64,000 bases of DNA from NCBI GenBank assembly GCA_964463695.1, contig CAYXCZ010000010.1:1-64000 (forward strand). The letters are read 5' to 3'. The notes beneath the pieces are model-generated. The model searched no databases. It saw nothing but the letters and a program-made list of their open reading frames with translations, and was not told the DNA's origin. This DNA is from JALNZU01 sp964463695 (GTDB lineage Bacteria; Bacteroidota; Bacteroidia; Bacteroidales; F082). Shown piece by piece: positions 25,957 through 35,082 of the stretch (the first letter of the stretch is position 1; each line of letters opens with the position of its first letter). The translations under genes and the position numbers were made by a program.

Positions 25957-26718
25957 ATGCCTTATGCTCTTAGCCGACTGGGACAAGTTCCTATCAGACA
26001 TGCACCTTCTGAACGTGCCGAAATGGTCTCCCAACTTCTGTACGGTGAATCAGTTGAAATTGTTGATTTTCAACACAATTGGACGATGGTTCGAACAGTT
26101 TTTGACAATTACGAAGGTTGGATATCTGCCGGACAACTTCATGATGTGTTGGAAACTTCTCATCAATTACCAGATGCAGAAAAAACCATACTTTGTTCAC
26201 CCCTGACAAATATTGACAACCACCTGCCCCAGCCAATCCTTATAGGTTTTGGATCAGAAATTCAAAAGTCTGACAAAATTTCAGCATCCGGATTGATAAA
26301 AACCTTTCCGAATTTCCAGTTAACCTCTGATTCGGTTTTGGCTAAAAATATTGTAGAAAACGCTCACATGCTTCTTGGAACACCATATTTATGGGGTGGT
26401 CGTTCCGTTTTTGGTATTGATTGCAGTGGTTTCATACAACTTTTATTCAAAGCTGCAGGAATTGTACTTCCACGCGACGCATGGCAACAGGCCGAAAAAG
26501 GTGAGCCTATCGATTTTATTGAAGAGGCAAAAGCAGGAGATCTCGCATTTTTTGATAATGAAGAAGGCAAAATAAACCATGTTGCTTTGATTGTTAACAG
26601 CAAAAATGTCATACATGCGTCAGGTTATGTCAGAAAAGATGCCATCGACCACCATGGAATCTTTAATAATGCCATTGGTAAATATACCCATAAACTTCGA
26701 ATTATAAAACGTATCTAA
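25957..26718 (+). CDS. NlpC/P60-family peptidoglycan hydrolase
   Basis: 253 residues from the ATG at 25957. N-terminal SH3-like wall-binding region (about 1-65, with IRHAPSERAEMVSQLLYGE), a linker, then a C-terminal NlpC/P60 cysteine peptidase domain: catalytic Cys156 (GIDCSGFIQL), His208 (INHVALIV) and a third polar residue His220. Such enzymes cut peptide stems, typically after gamma-D-Glu. No signal peptide is evident, as in several Bacteroidetes homologues that act in the cytoplasm on recycled muropeptides; location is therefore uncertain. Confidence 0.88.
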   Translation: MPYALSRLGQVPIRHAPSERAEMVSQLLYGESVEIVDFQHNWTMVRTVFDNYEGWISAGQLHDVLETSHQLPDAEKTILCSPLTNIDNHLPQPILIGFGSEIQKSDKISASGLIKTFPNFQLTSDSVLAKNIVENAHMLLGTPYLWGGRSVFGIDCSGFIQLLFKAAGIVLPRDAWQQAEKGEPIDFIEEAKAGDLAFFDNEEGKINHVALIVNSKNVIHASGYVRKDAIDHHGIFNNAIGKYTHKLRIIKRI

Positions 26719-26860
26719 TTGTCTCATAGTTTTTTAATTCCATTTTAATAATTACTAAGAAATATTTTATTAAAATTAAATCGCTTTAGTATCACTGTTT
26801 GGCATAATTTCTGATCTTTGCAATCTCAAATGTATTAATAACAATAAAGATTCAATAACA

Positions 26861-27211
26861 ATGGTACTACCTACAAATCTAAAACATGTTGCAACAGCAG
26901 CCGACCTCACCGAGTTAATCAACAGCGAATCAAATGTAATGGTATGTTGTGGCCGGATGGGCCCGATGTGTATTCCTGTTTATGGCATTATGGACGAGCT
27001 TCAGGACGAATATACTCATGTTGCATTCCGCGATATGATGTTTGATTCACCCGAGTCTTCAATTATCAGAAATTTGCCTGAATGCAGAAGTTTTATGGGA
27101 CTTCCCTTTACCGTTTATTTCAAAGACGGAAAAGTTGCGGCAGCTACAAGCAGCATTCAAAACCGTCAGCAAATCACAACTATTCTTGATCGTTCATTTG
27201 GTAACGCGTAA
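26861..27211 (+). CDS. Atypical thioredoxin-like protein (GPMC motif)
   Basis: 116 residues with thioredoxin-like secondary structure (strand SNVMVCCG, active-site helix, LPFTVYFKDGKVAA). In place of W-C-G-P-C it has C-C-G-R-M-G-P-M-C-I-P: the position of the usual C-terminal active-site Cys and Pro is kept but the Trp and first Cys are displaced, leaving a C-x6-C or C-x5-C spacing. The cis-Pro (GLPFTVY) is conserved. It lies just upstream of thioredoxin reductase and probably forms a dedicated pair with it (inference). Confidence 0.75.
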   Translation: MVLPTNLKHVATAADLTELINSESNVMVCCGRMGPMCIPVYGIMDELQDEYTHVAFRDMMFDSPESSIIRNLPECRSFMGLPFTVYFKDGKVAAATSSIQNRQQITTILDRSFGNA

Positions 27212-27226
27212 CAACGAATAACTTCA

Positions 27227-27267
27227 AAAAGGGTTGTAAGAAAAGAACTACTTTTCTGCCCCCTTTT
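27227..27267 (+). terminator. Two-part hairpin, probable terminator or attenuator
   Basis: Outer stem AAAAGGG/CCCTTTT (27227-27233 with 27261-27267) encloses a perfect inner stem AGAAAAG/CTTTTCT (27239-27245 with 27251-27257). It lies between the thioredoxin-like gene and trxB; the T tract is short, so read-through is likely. Confidence 0.5.
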
Positions 27268-27349
27268 ATATTAGATGCATTTGGCAAATGCTTCCATCGT
27301 TGTTTGCACCAAACTTATAAACCTTCTTAAATTTCAAAAATATTTTACC

Positions 27350-28306
27350 ATGGAAGCAAAGCATTACGATTCCATAATTATTGGAGCAGGTCCTGCCGGT
27401 TTAACTGCAGGCATTTACCTTTCCAGAGCAAAAGCCAAAGTACTGATCCTGGATTCAGGAGTGGCTGGTGGTCAGATGATTCTTACTCATGAAGTTGCAA
27501 ATTACCCTGGTTTCGAAAGTATCTCAGGTTATGAATTAAGCAACAACATGCGTAAGCAGGCTAAAAATTTCGGTTGCGACATCATGTCGGGCATTTCAAT
27601 AGAAACAATTGATTTTGAATCAGAGAAAAAAAGTCTGTCGTTGTCAAGTGGTAAAAGATTCACTTCTGACACCATTGTTCTGGCAACAGGAGGAAGATCG
27701 CGCAATCTGGGAGTTTCGGGTGAGGACAATTTCAAAGGAAGAGGCATTTCCTATTGTGCCACATGCGATGGCGACTTTTTTACAGGCAGGGAGATTGCGG
27801 TTGTTGGTGGTGGAAACAGCGCAATGGAAGAAGCCGTATCCTTAACAAAATATGCAACTAAGGTCACTCTTATTCACCAGTTTGATCATTTTCAGTCTTT
27901 TCAACATGCGCAAGATGAAGTTAAAGCCAATCCAAAGATTGAAGTGAAACTTAGTTCGAAAATCACCTCATTTAATGGAGATGAGAAACTCGAATCGGTG
28001 ACAGTTGAAAATCTGTTAACACATGAAAACTACGAAATTGCATTAGACGGGGTTTTCATTTTTATTGGTTATGAAGCCAATACAGATTTCCTACAAGGAC
28101 GCTGTATTGCTTTAAATGACCGTCAGGAAATCATCACTGATGCGAATATGCAAACCAACATTCCCGGTGTTTTTGCTGCCGGAGATGCTATTGCAAAGCG
28201 CTATCGACAAATTACTTTAGCTGTGGCTGAAGGCACAATAGCAGCGTTAAATGCTATGGAATATATTAACAAACATAAATCAACTGTTTCGCAACAAGTA
28301 TATTAG
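27350..28306 (+). CDS. trxB: Thioredoxin reductase
   Basis: 318-residue flavoprotein. FAD motif GAGPAGLTAGIY (12-23), redox pair Cys136-A-T-Cys139 in SYCATCDGDFF, NADPH motif VVGGGNSAMEEA (151-162), and C-terminal FAD motif GVFAAGDAI. Start at the ATG 27350, matching the family N-terminus; an upstream in-frame ATG adds non-homologous residues. It reduces thioredoxins with NADPH; neighbours point to the atypical Trx as one partner. A strong terminator follows. Confidence 0.95.
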   Translation: MEAKHYDSIIIGAGPAGLTAGIYLSRAKAKVLILDSGVAGGQMILTHEVANYPGFESISGYELSNNMRKQAKNFGCDIMSGISIETIDFESEKKSLSLSSGKRFTSDTIVLATGGRSRNLGVSGEDNFKGRGISYCATCDGDFFTGREIAVVGGGNSAMEEAVSLTKYATKVTLIHQFDHFQSFQHAQDEVKANPKIEVKLSSKITSFNGDEKLESVTVENLLTHENYEIALDGVFIFIGYEANTDFLQGRCIALNDRQEIITDANMQTNIPGVFAAGDAIAKRYRQITLAVAEGTIAALNAMEYINKHKSTVSQQVY

Positions 28307-28325
28307 CGAATAAAAATCATAATTT

Positions 28326-28389
28326 AAGGTTGTAGGGCGGGTTATGGAAATATGATTTTTTCATCAGCGCTTTACAACCTTTTTTTTAT
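28326..28389 (+). terminator. Rho-independent terminator of trxB
   Basis: AAGGTTGTA (28326-28334) pairs perfectly with TACAACCTT (28373-28381), extended inward by GGGCG/CGCTT (two G-U), followed by eight or more T. Confidence 0.85.
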
Positions 28390-28556
28390 TTTGTTTGATT
28401 ACATTTTCAAGATTTTCCTCTGACGAATTTGTTTTATTGGACAAGTCATATCAGCATCAAAAAATTATAAGGTCAGGTAATTTTTTTGAATTATGCCTGG
28501 CATAATTTAGAATGCTTCTATCTTTAAAAATCTATCAGCAGCAATAAAAAAACAGA

Positions 28557-28564
28557 TAATTTTG
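28557..28564 (+). promoter_or_regulatory. -7 element upstream of the FMN riboswitch
   Basis: TAATTTTG (TAnnTTTG) just 6 bp before the riboswitch P1 stem, placing the transcript start at the aptamer's 5' edge. No obvious -33 element. Confidence 0.45.
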
Positions 28565-28569
28565 CAGCG

Positions 28570-28693
28570 TATTCTTCAGGGCAGGGTGAAATTCCCGATC
28601 GGCGGTTATAGTCCGCGACTCTTGCTGGAAACAGCAGGATTGAGCCGGTGTAAATCCGGAACCGACAGTTAAAGTCTGGATGGAAGAAGAATA
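28570..28693 (+). promoter_or_regulatory. FMN riboswitch (RFN element) aptamer
   Basis: The region carries the near-invariant RFN cores: AGGGCAGGGTGAAATTCCC, CGGCGGTTATAGTCCGCGAC, GAGCCGGTGTAAATCCGG and ACCGACAGTTAAAGTCTGGATG. P1 closes by perfect pairing of ATTCTTC (28571-28577) with GAAGAAT (28686-28692); a variable P3-type arm TGCTGGAAACAGCA is also evident. FMN binding would report high flavin levels and shut down the gene downstream. The next element is a terminator at 28796 and a TonB-dependent receptor, so the switch controls an outer-membrane transporter. Confidence 0.97.
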
Positions 28694-28795
28694 ACCAATG
28701 GCAATGTCATACAACGTGATTTATAATCGGTTGTGTGTTATCTTGTAATTCACCTCTTCTGTAATTGAAGAAGTGTTGTTTGGTTTTCGTCATCA

Positions 28796-28822
28796 GCCCT
28801 GAATTAGACGCAGGGTTTTTTT
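28796..28822 (+). terminator. Riboswitch-controlled intrinsic terminator (attenuator)
   Basis: CCCTG (28797-28801) pairs with CAGGG (28811-28815) and is followed by seven T, 20 bp before the receptor ATG at 28843. Placed between aptamer and gene, it is the likely expression platform. A hairpin around 28751-28775 (CACCTCTTC/GAAGAAGTG, one mismatch) and the GAAGAAGA of P1 (28683-28690) could compete for the same TCTTC, offering an on/off switch. Confidence 0.7.
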
Positions 28823-28842
28823 ATGACTTAAATCAAAAAGAT

Positions 28843-31413
28843 ATGAAACGTATTGCACTCGTTTTATTGCTATCTGTCAGTCATTTAGCAGTCTTATCAC
28901 AAGAATTCATTCGGGGAAAAGTAGTTGAATCTGTCACTGGTTTACCAATTCAGGGTGTCCACATTCAACAAAAAGGTAGTATGACCGGTGTTGTTACGAA
29001 CACTGAGGGTAACTTTGAAATTCAAATTGACGCTTTTCCTAAAAAGCTTTCTGTAAGTTTTATAGGCTATGAACCTAAAGAACAGTTGTTTACAGAACCT
29101 CAAAAGGATGAGCGGCTTATTATTCAGCTTAACGAGGTGCCGATAAATCTTGAAGAAATTTCTATTCTTTCTGATCAGGCAGTAGAAAGATACAACCCTA
29201 TCTCATTCAGCACTTTCCATAAAGAACAGATAATAACCACATTAGGAGACAAACCCCTGCCCGAGGTTTTGAACTTCTCACCCGGTATTTTTGCCTCCCG
29301 TGATGGTGGGGGATCGGGCGATGCTACCCTCAGTGTAAGAGGTTTTCAACAAGAAAATATTGCTGTTTTACTGAATGGAATTCCAATAAACGGTGCTGAA
29401 AATGGCTTGGTTTATTGGAATAATTGGATGGGACTGGCTGAAATTACGAATTCAATTCAAATCCAAAGAGGCATTGGAGCTTCAAAAGTTGCTCTTAATT
29501 CCGTTGGAGGAACGATAAACTTAAACACACAAAACGCACATCCTGAGCGTGGTGGCACATTGAACTATACTACGACTAATTATGGAAATCAAAAATTCAG
29601 TTTAAGTTATCACAGCGGCATAACTGAAAAAGGTTGGGCGTTTTCGTTTTTAGGGTCAAGGACAAAAGGGGATGGATATGTTGATGGAACATATGTTGAT
29701 GGCTGGGCGTATTTTTTTAATGTCACAAAAGAAATAAGTCAGCGTCAGCGCATTGTTTTCACACTTTTGGGAGGTCCGGAAAGGCATGGACAAAGAAACC
29801 TCAAACTTAGCAAAGAGGAAGTTGACAGATATGGATCAAAATATAACAAAGAGTGGGGTGTTTTTCAAGGTGAAGTGAGAAACAGTTCTGAGAATTTTTA
29901 CCACAAACCCCACGCTGCTCTAAGTCATTATCTGACACTTGGCAAAGAAGGAATTTTGGCAACTTCAGTGTATTTTTCTCCGGGCAAAGGTGGTGGAAAA
30001 TGGAACGACAACTTTGGTTATGAAGCCAACTTGTTTTCGTTTCGCGATAATGCAGGCCAAATAGATTGGGATGCCATTTACCAATACAATGTCACAAACC
30101 CTGATACTTTTTTGCTTGCAAATGGCGAAAACGTGCAAGGTTATAGTAAAATCGTACAAACTAATTTTCTTGCAAGTCATATTTGGGCTGGTTTCATTTC
30201 AAATTTTGAAATTAAAATTACACCAGGCACAAAGTTGATAAGTGGCGTACATTATCGCTACTTTAGCTCTGATCTCAAACAGGAAGTAGCTGATCTGTTG
30301 GGCGGTAAGTTTTATCTTGATGATTACAGCTGGTCGCTCGCAGGCGTTTCTGGCAGAAATCAAATAAAAATGCCGGGAGATGTTGTACGCGTTCAAAACG
30401 GGGCTTTGATGCACCAAACAACTCTATTTACACAAATCGAGAAAAAAGCAGGTGTTTTTGATCTTTTTGCGGCTGTTAGTATTTCTGACAACAGATTTCG
30501 CCGGCATGACATTTATAATTATCCTGCAAACAAATGGAGCGAATGGGTAAGTAAGCCAGGTTTTGATTTTAAAGCAGGAATAGGTTATCCTATTACTGAT
30601 CAGCAACATATATATGCTAATGCAGCTTTTTTCAGTAAAGCTCCATATTACAAATTCATTTTTGGTAATTTTAATAACAATCCGGTTTTAAACATTCGTA
30701 ATGAAAAAGTTAAAACAATCGAAGCAGGATACCAATTACAAAACGAACGATTAAATGTACGTATGTCAGCATATCTTACATCATGGGAAGATGTTTCATT
30801 TTTGTCTAATGAGTACATACAGCTCGAAAACTCATCACAGACCCGTGCTATGGTTAATGGATTGAATTCACTACATAAAGGAATTGAATTTGAAAGTAAC
30901 TATAATATATTCAATGATTTAACAATAAATGGGATCGCTTCATTTGGTGATTGGCAGTGGCAAAACGATGTTGCAGCGACACTTTTTAACGATAGGGATA
31001 TTGCTGTTGACACTGTAAATGTTTTTGCGAAAGGCCTTAAAGTGGGTGGCCAGCCACAACTGCAATTGGGGTTAAGCCTGGAGGCAAAACTCATGAATTT
31101 CATGTTGATTAAAATGGAGCTAATGCATTATGAAAAACATTATGCTCAGTTTGATCCTTCAGGCCGACAAAACGAGAATGACAATTCACAATCTTATCAA
31201 CTTCCTTCCGTTACTCTTTTAAATTTATCATATAGCATACCGATATCCATTGTTGATCAGAGACTTATCTTTTATGGCAATATTAATAATATGCTGGATC
31301 AACAGTATATTTTGAAAGGCGAAGATGGTATAAACCACGATTTAGAAAGCTTTCGCGGGTTCTGGGGATTTGGCAGGACGTTTGACATTGGCCTCCGTTT
31401 TGAGTTCAATTGA
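28843..31413 (+). CDS. TonB-dependent outer-membrane receptor under FMN riboswitch (predicted flavin importer)
   Basis: 856 residues: signal peptide (MKRIALVLLLSVSHLAVLS), a CarboxypepD_reg-like domain (about 22-105; GKVVESVTGLPIQGVHI), a plug (about 135-255, with RGFQQENIAVLLNGIPINGAENG and IQRGIGASKVALNSVGGTINL), and a 22-strand-type barrel ending in GRTFDIGLRFEFN. The terminal aromatic (F) fits Bam-dependent insertion. ATG at 28843 was chosen because it follows the terminator; a longer frame would start inside the leader. No SusD partner is adjacent. Because its leader holds an FMN riboswitch, riboflavin or a flavin is the predicted substrate; this is inference. Confidence 0.92.
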   Translation: MKRIALVLLLSVSHLAVLSQEFIRGKVVESVTGLPIQGVHIQQKGSMTGVVTNTEGNFEIQIDAFPKKLSVSFIGYEPKEQLFTEPQKDERLIIQLNEVPINLEEISILSDQAVERYNPISFSTFHKEQIITTLGDKPLPEVLNFSPGIFASRDGGGSGDATLSVRGFQQENIAVLLNGIPINGAENGLVYWNNWMGLAEITNSIQIQRGIGASKVALNSVGGTINLNTQNAHPERGGTLNYTTTNYGNQKFSLSYHSGITEKGWAFSFLGSRTKGDGYVDGTYVDGWAYFFNVTKEISQRQRIVFTLLGGPERHGQRNLKLSKEEVDRYGSKYNKEWGVFQGEVRNSSENFYHKPHAALSHYLTLGKEGILATSVYFSPGKGGGKWNDNFGYEANLFSFRDNAGQIDWDAIYQYNVTNPDTFLLANGENVQGYSKIVQTNFLASHIWAGFISNFEIKITPGTKLISGVHYRYFSSDLKQEVADLLGGKFYLDDYSWSLAGVSGRNQIKMPGDVVRVQNGALMHQTTLFTQIEKKAGVFDLFAAVSISDNRFRRHDIYNYPANKWSEWVSKPGFDFKAGIGYPITDQQHIYANAAFFSKAPYYKFIFGNFNNNPVLNIRNEKVKTIEAGYQLQNERLNVRMSAYLTSWEDVSFLSNEYIQLENSSQTRAMVNGLNSLHKGIEFESNYNIFNDLTINGIASFGDWQWQNDVAATLFNDRDIAVDTVNVFAKGLKVGGQPQLQLGLSLEAKLMNFMLIKMELMHYEKHYAQFDPSGRQNENDNSQSYQLPSVTLLNLSYSIPISIVDQRLIFYGNINNMLDQQYILKGEDGINHDLESFRGFWGFGRTFDIGLRFEFN

Positions 31414-31465
31414 GTTGTAAAATAGTGAACTCATATTGAAACATTTGCACTTAAACAACTATTAA

Positions 31466-31503
31466 AAAAGCACATCAATTTTCAGAAAATTGATGTACTT
31501 TTT
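31466..31503 (+). terminator. Rho-independent terminator
   Basis: ACATCAATTTT (31472-31482) pairs perfectly with AAAATTGATGT (31486-31496) around a CAG loop; AAAAAG/CTTTTT extends it past one mismatch. Ends the riboswitch-controlled receptor transcript. Confidence 0.88.
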
Positions 31504-31673
31504 GACACAGAAATGAACCTCTTAACATTGATAAAAAATGTTAAAAAAATTATACACATTTTATTAACAGTCCCTAACTTTTATATAGTTGATTTGATGA
31601 TACTTAAGTAATGTTTCCTAAAAATATCAATTAATGTTAACAATTACTTAATAGAATAAAAGTCGAATTATGA

Positions 31674-31681
31674 TACTTTTG
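31674..31681 (+). promoter_or_regulatory. Candidate -7 element of the Oar-like receptor
   Basis: TACTTTTG (TAnnTTTG), 37 bp before the ATG; no clear -33 element. Confidence 0.4.
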
Positions 31682-31717
31682 CCACCATAATCACTTTATT
31701 AACCAAATTGCCTTACT

Positions 31718-34700
31718 ATGAAAAAGAGTTATCTTTTAAGTTTGCTGTCAGTTTTAATGATTTTTGGCTGGCAGGCTGTAATGGGTCAGGGTTCAACCAG
31801 TTCAGCTTTGAACGGCCGTATTGAATCCACCAACAAAGAATCGCTTCCAGGTGCAACTATTGTTGCTGTGCATCAACCTTCAGGAACCATTTATGCTACT
31901 ATTTCCAATGAAGACGGACGTTACATCATCAATAACATGCGTATTGGTGGTCCTTACAAAGTAACAGTATCTTTTATTGGATTTAAAGAACAAGTTCAGG
32001 ACAACGTTATGTTGAGCCTTGGTGTTGCTGCAAACTTAAATTTTAAACTATCCGAAGCTTCAACAGAGCTTTCTGAGATTGTTGTCGTTTCGAGCAGAAA
32101 CGACGTTTTTAGTTCTGACAGAACCGGAGCAGCTGCTTCATTTAATCAGAACAGCATTATGACAATGCCAACGATTGGTCGTACCATCAATGACATTTTG
32201 ACTTACAATGCTTATGGTAATGGAAGATCCTTTGCCGGACAAGACACCCGTTTTAACAGTTTCACTATTGACGGTTCAGTTTTTAACAACGGTTTTGGTT
32301 TAGGAAGTTCATCACAAGCTGGTGGTCGTACAGGTACAACGGCAGTTTCTTTAGACGCTTTGGAAGAAATTCAGCTGAATATTGCTCCTTTTGACGTACG
32401 TCAATCAGGTTTTGGTGGTGCAAGCATCAACGCAGTAACACGTTCAGGAACCAATTCTTTCACAGGAACCGGTTATTTTCTTTTTAGAAATGATGGTATT
32501 GCTGGAAATAAAGTTGCCGGCAAAGAGCTTGGAACAGTTAATATTGACGAAAAAACCTTTGGTTTAAGTATTGGTGGTCCAATCATCAAAAACAAATTAT
32601 TCTTCTTCCTTAATGCTGAGCAATTTACAAGCAGCGTTCCTGCTTTGGACTGGGTTCTTGATAAACCAGGTGCAACTGGAAACGTTTCGCGTACCACTCT
32701 TGCTGACATGCAGGATCTTAGCTCATTTATGAGTAGTAAATTTGGATTTGACCTTGGTGCCTTAGATGGTTATAACAGTGAAGTTTCAAGTAAAAAGTTC
32801 CTTGTTCGTTTGGATTACAACATCAATACGAAGAATAAACTTTCTGTGCGTTATTCACACCACGATTCAAAAGCTGATCAACGAATCAGCGATAGTAACA
32901 GTAGCAATACAGCAGGAAACGGTAACCGCACCAACCGTGCTGATGCCATTTCTCCTCAGAATACTGGTTACATCATTCAGGATAACACACGCTCAATTGC
33001 TGTGGAGTTAAACTCAACTGTAAACTCAAAACTCTTCAATAACTTTATTGCTACCTACAATAAACAAATTGAAGACCGCGATTATCGTACCGATATCTTC
33101 CCAACTATCGACATTCTTTCAGCTGCCGGCGAGGCAACATATACTTCAATTGGTTTCGATCCTTTTACTCCATCTAACCAATTGAACTATTCAACATTAA
33201 ACCTCACCGACAACATTACCTATTTCTCTGGAAAACACACAATTAACGCTGGTGTTTCATACGAGTATTACAAATCAAACAACGTATTCTTCCCATCATC
33301 AAATGGTGTTTATGTTTACAACTCTATTGAAGATTTCAAATTAGCTGCTCAAGCTTATATTGATGATCCGACCAATCCTGTTTCTCCAGTAACTTTGGCC
33401 AAATATAACCTCCGTTATTCAAGACTTCCTGACGGTGCTGATCCACTTCAGGTACTGAAAGTTTCTACATTCAGTGCTTATGTTCAAGATGAATATCAGG
33501 CAACTCCAAATCTTATGCTCACATTGGGTTTAAGAGCTGATATCTTTGATTACAATGATGGAACTGCTGAAGAATTTTACAACCCCATTATTGATACTAT
33601 GGTATTTAAAGATGAAAACGGAGACAACTATCACTTGAACACAGGTGCTTTCCCAAAAACAAAGCTTTTGTTATCACCCCGTTTTGGTTTTAACTATGAT
33701 GTGAAAGGTGACAAAACCGTTCAAATTCGTGGAGGTAGTGGTATTTTTGTATCACGTATTCCTCAGGTACTTGTTTCAAATCAACTTGGAAACAACGGTA
33801 TCAACACAGGTTTGATCAGTGTATCTAACACAACCGCATATCCATTCCGTCCGAACCCGGCAGAGTTTTTACCAGCAGTTACTCCTGACATAAGCACTTT
33901 ACCTGCATATGTTATCAACGCTACGGATGAAGACCTTAAATACCCAACTTTGTGGAAAAACAGTTTGGCTATTGACTACAAACTACCTTACGGTTTAGTT
34001 GCAACAGTTGAAGGTATGTACAACAAAACGATTCAGGGATTGCGCTATATTGATGCTAACCTTAAAGATGCAGACCGTAATTTTACCGGTCCTGACGATC
34101 GTGACAGATATCCTTCTCCACGTTTCATCAACACTAAGGTAACAAATGCATTTGTTTTGAAAAATACCACCGAAGGTTATTCCTATACCCTGACTGGTAA
34201 ACTTGAAAAAACAATGGATAAGAATTTTGGTGGTTTCGTAGCATATACCTATGGAGTTGCTAAAGACATCCAGTCTGTTGGTAGCACAGTCCAAGCAAAT
34301 ATGCCATCTGTATACGGTCAGAATTTCCTTGATTTATCTTACTCAGACAATGACCTTCGTCACAGATTTATTGGTTATGTTAACTATCGTTTAGAATATG
34401 GCCAGAAATATGGTGGATCAACTACTTTCTCATTAGGTATGGTTTCAAACAGCGGATTTAATGTATCTTATGTTTATGGATCTGACCTCAATGGTGATGG
34501 CCAAACCAATGACCTTCTTTACATTCCAAACAATGCAAGTGAACTTACATTTGCACCAATTATGTCAGGTGATGTTGTTAGATATACTCCTGAAGAACAA
34601 GCTGCTGCTTTTGATAAATATGTTAGCAACAATGAGTATCTTAACAGCCGTCGCGGAGATTATGCTGAACGTAATGGTGATGTATTTCCTTGGTTGAACA

Positions 34701-35011
34701 GATTCAATCTTTCTATCATTCAGGATGTTTGGGTGAAAGTTGGTAAAAAAGAAGTTAAAAATAAACTGCAATTCAGAATTGACATTCTCAATGTTGGTAA
34801 TTTACTTAACAACGATTGGGGTGTAGGTAATGTAAGTACAACAACTTCTCCATTAACTATTGCCGGTGTGAATGCTGATGGGCTACCATCCTTCAGACTT
34901 CGTACACAAAACATTGATGGAACAACCGTTCTTTTGCAAGATTCATACACAAAGAGCATCACCATCGACAACGCATGGCAAGCTCAGTTTGGAATCCGCT
35001 ATTCCTTCTAA
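31718..35011 (+). CDS. Oar-like TonB-dependent outer-membrane receptor
   Basis: 1097 residues: signal peptide (to about VMGQG), a CarboxypepD_reg domain (about 30-110), a plug with SFTIDGSVFNNGFGLG and EEIQLNIAPFDVRQSGFGG, and a large barrel. The plug signature IAPFDVRQSGF.GA.INAVTRSGTN and the length match the Oar family, named for the Myxococcus adventurous-motility/outer-membrane protein. Oar proteins are often abundant and have been linked to protein secretion as well as uptake. The following genes are secreted phosphoesterases, but a strong terminator separates them. Confidence 0.92.
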   Translation: MKKSYLLSLLSVLMIFGWQAVMGQGSTSSALNGRIESTNKESLPGATIVAVHQPSGTIYATISNEDGRYIINNMRIGGPYKVTVSFIGFKEQVQDNVMLSLGVAANLNFKLSEASTELSEIVVVSSRNDVFSSDRTGAAASFNQNSIMTMPTIGRTINDILTYNAYGNGRSFAGQDTRFNSFTIDGSVFNNGFGLGSSSQAGGRTGTTAVSLDALEEIQLNIAPFDVRQSGFGGASINAVTRSGTNSFTGTGYFLFRNDGIAGNKVAGKELGTVNIDEKTFGLSIGGPIIKNKLFFFLNAEQFTSSVPALDWVLDKPGATGNVSRTTLADMQDLSSFMSSKFGFDLGALDGYNSEVSSKKFLVRLDYNINTKNKLSVRYSHHDSKADQRISDSNSSNTAGNGNRTNRADAISPQNTGYIIQDNTRSIAVELNSTVNSKLFNNFIATYNKQIEDRDYRTDIFPTIDILSAAGEATYTSIGFDPFTPSNQLNYSTLNLTDNITYFSGKHTINAGVSYEYYKSNNVFFPSSNGVYVYNSIEDFKLAAQAYIDDPTNPVSPVTLAKYNLRYSRLPDGADPLQVLKVSTFSAYVQDEYQATPNLMLTLGLRADIFDYNDGTAEEFYNPIIDTMVFKDENGDNYHLNTGAFPKTKLLLSPRFGFNYDVKGDKTVQIRGGSGIFVSRIPQVLVSNQLGNNGINTGLISVSNTTAYPFRPNPAEFLPAVTPDISTLPAYVINATDEDLKYPTLWKNSLAIDYKLPYGLVATVEGMYNKTIQGLRYIDANLKDADRNFTGPDDRDRYPSPRFINTKVTNAFVLKNTTEGYSYTLTGKLEKTMDKNFGGFVAYTYGVAKDIQSVGSTVQANMPSVYGQNFLDLSYSDNDLRHRFIGYVNYRLEYGQKYGGSTTFSLGMVSNSGFNVSYVYGSDLNGDGQTNDLLYIPNNASELTFAPIMSGDVVRYTPEEQAAAFDKYVSNNEYLNSRRGDYAERNGDVFPWLNRFNLSIIQDVWVKVGKKEVKNKLQFRIDILNVGNLLNNDWGVGNVSTTTSPLTIAGVNADGLPSFRLRTQNIDGTTVLLQDSYTKSITIDNAWQAQFGIRYSF

Positions 35012-35033
35012 TCTTATAAGATAAAGATCATAC

Positions 35034-35069
35034 AAAAGCACCTGGGTTTAAAATCCAGGTGCTTTTTTT
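35034..35069 (+). terminator. Strong Rho-independent terminator
   Basis: AAAAGCACCTGG (35034-35045) pairs perfectly with CCAGGTGCTTTT (35055-35066) around a 9-nt loop, followed by T. Confidence 0.95.
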
Positions 35070-35082
35070 AACTCTTGTTACT

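Larger units (their letters stand above)
31414..31717. other. Intergenic region with terminator and Oar promoter
   Basis: 304 bp. It contains the terminator at 31466-31503 and a TAnnTTTG element at 31674-31681; the rest is AT-rich with no ORF. Confidence 0.5.

Noticed and set aside
26799..26821. Promoter TTTG...GATCTTTG before the atypical thioredoxin
   Set aside because: -7 element mismatches TA and the spacer is only 11 bp.
28765..28842. In-frame upstream extension of the FMN-controlled receptor
   Set aside because: It would start inside the riboswitch leader and run through its terminator; the ATG at 28843 gives a proper signal peptide.
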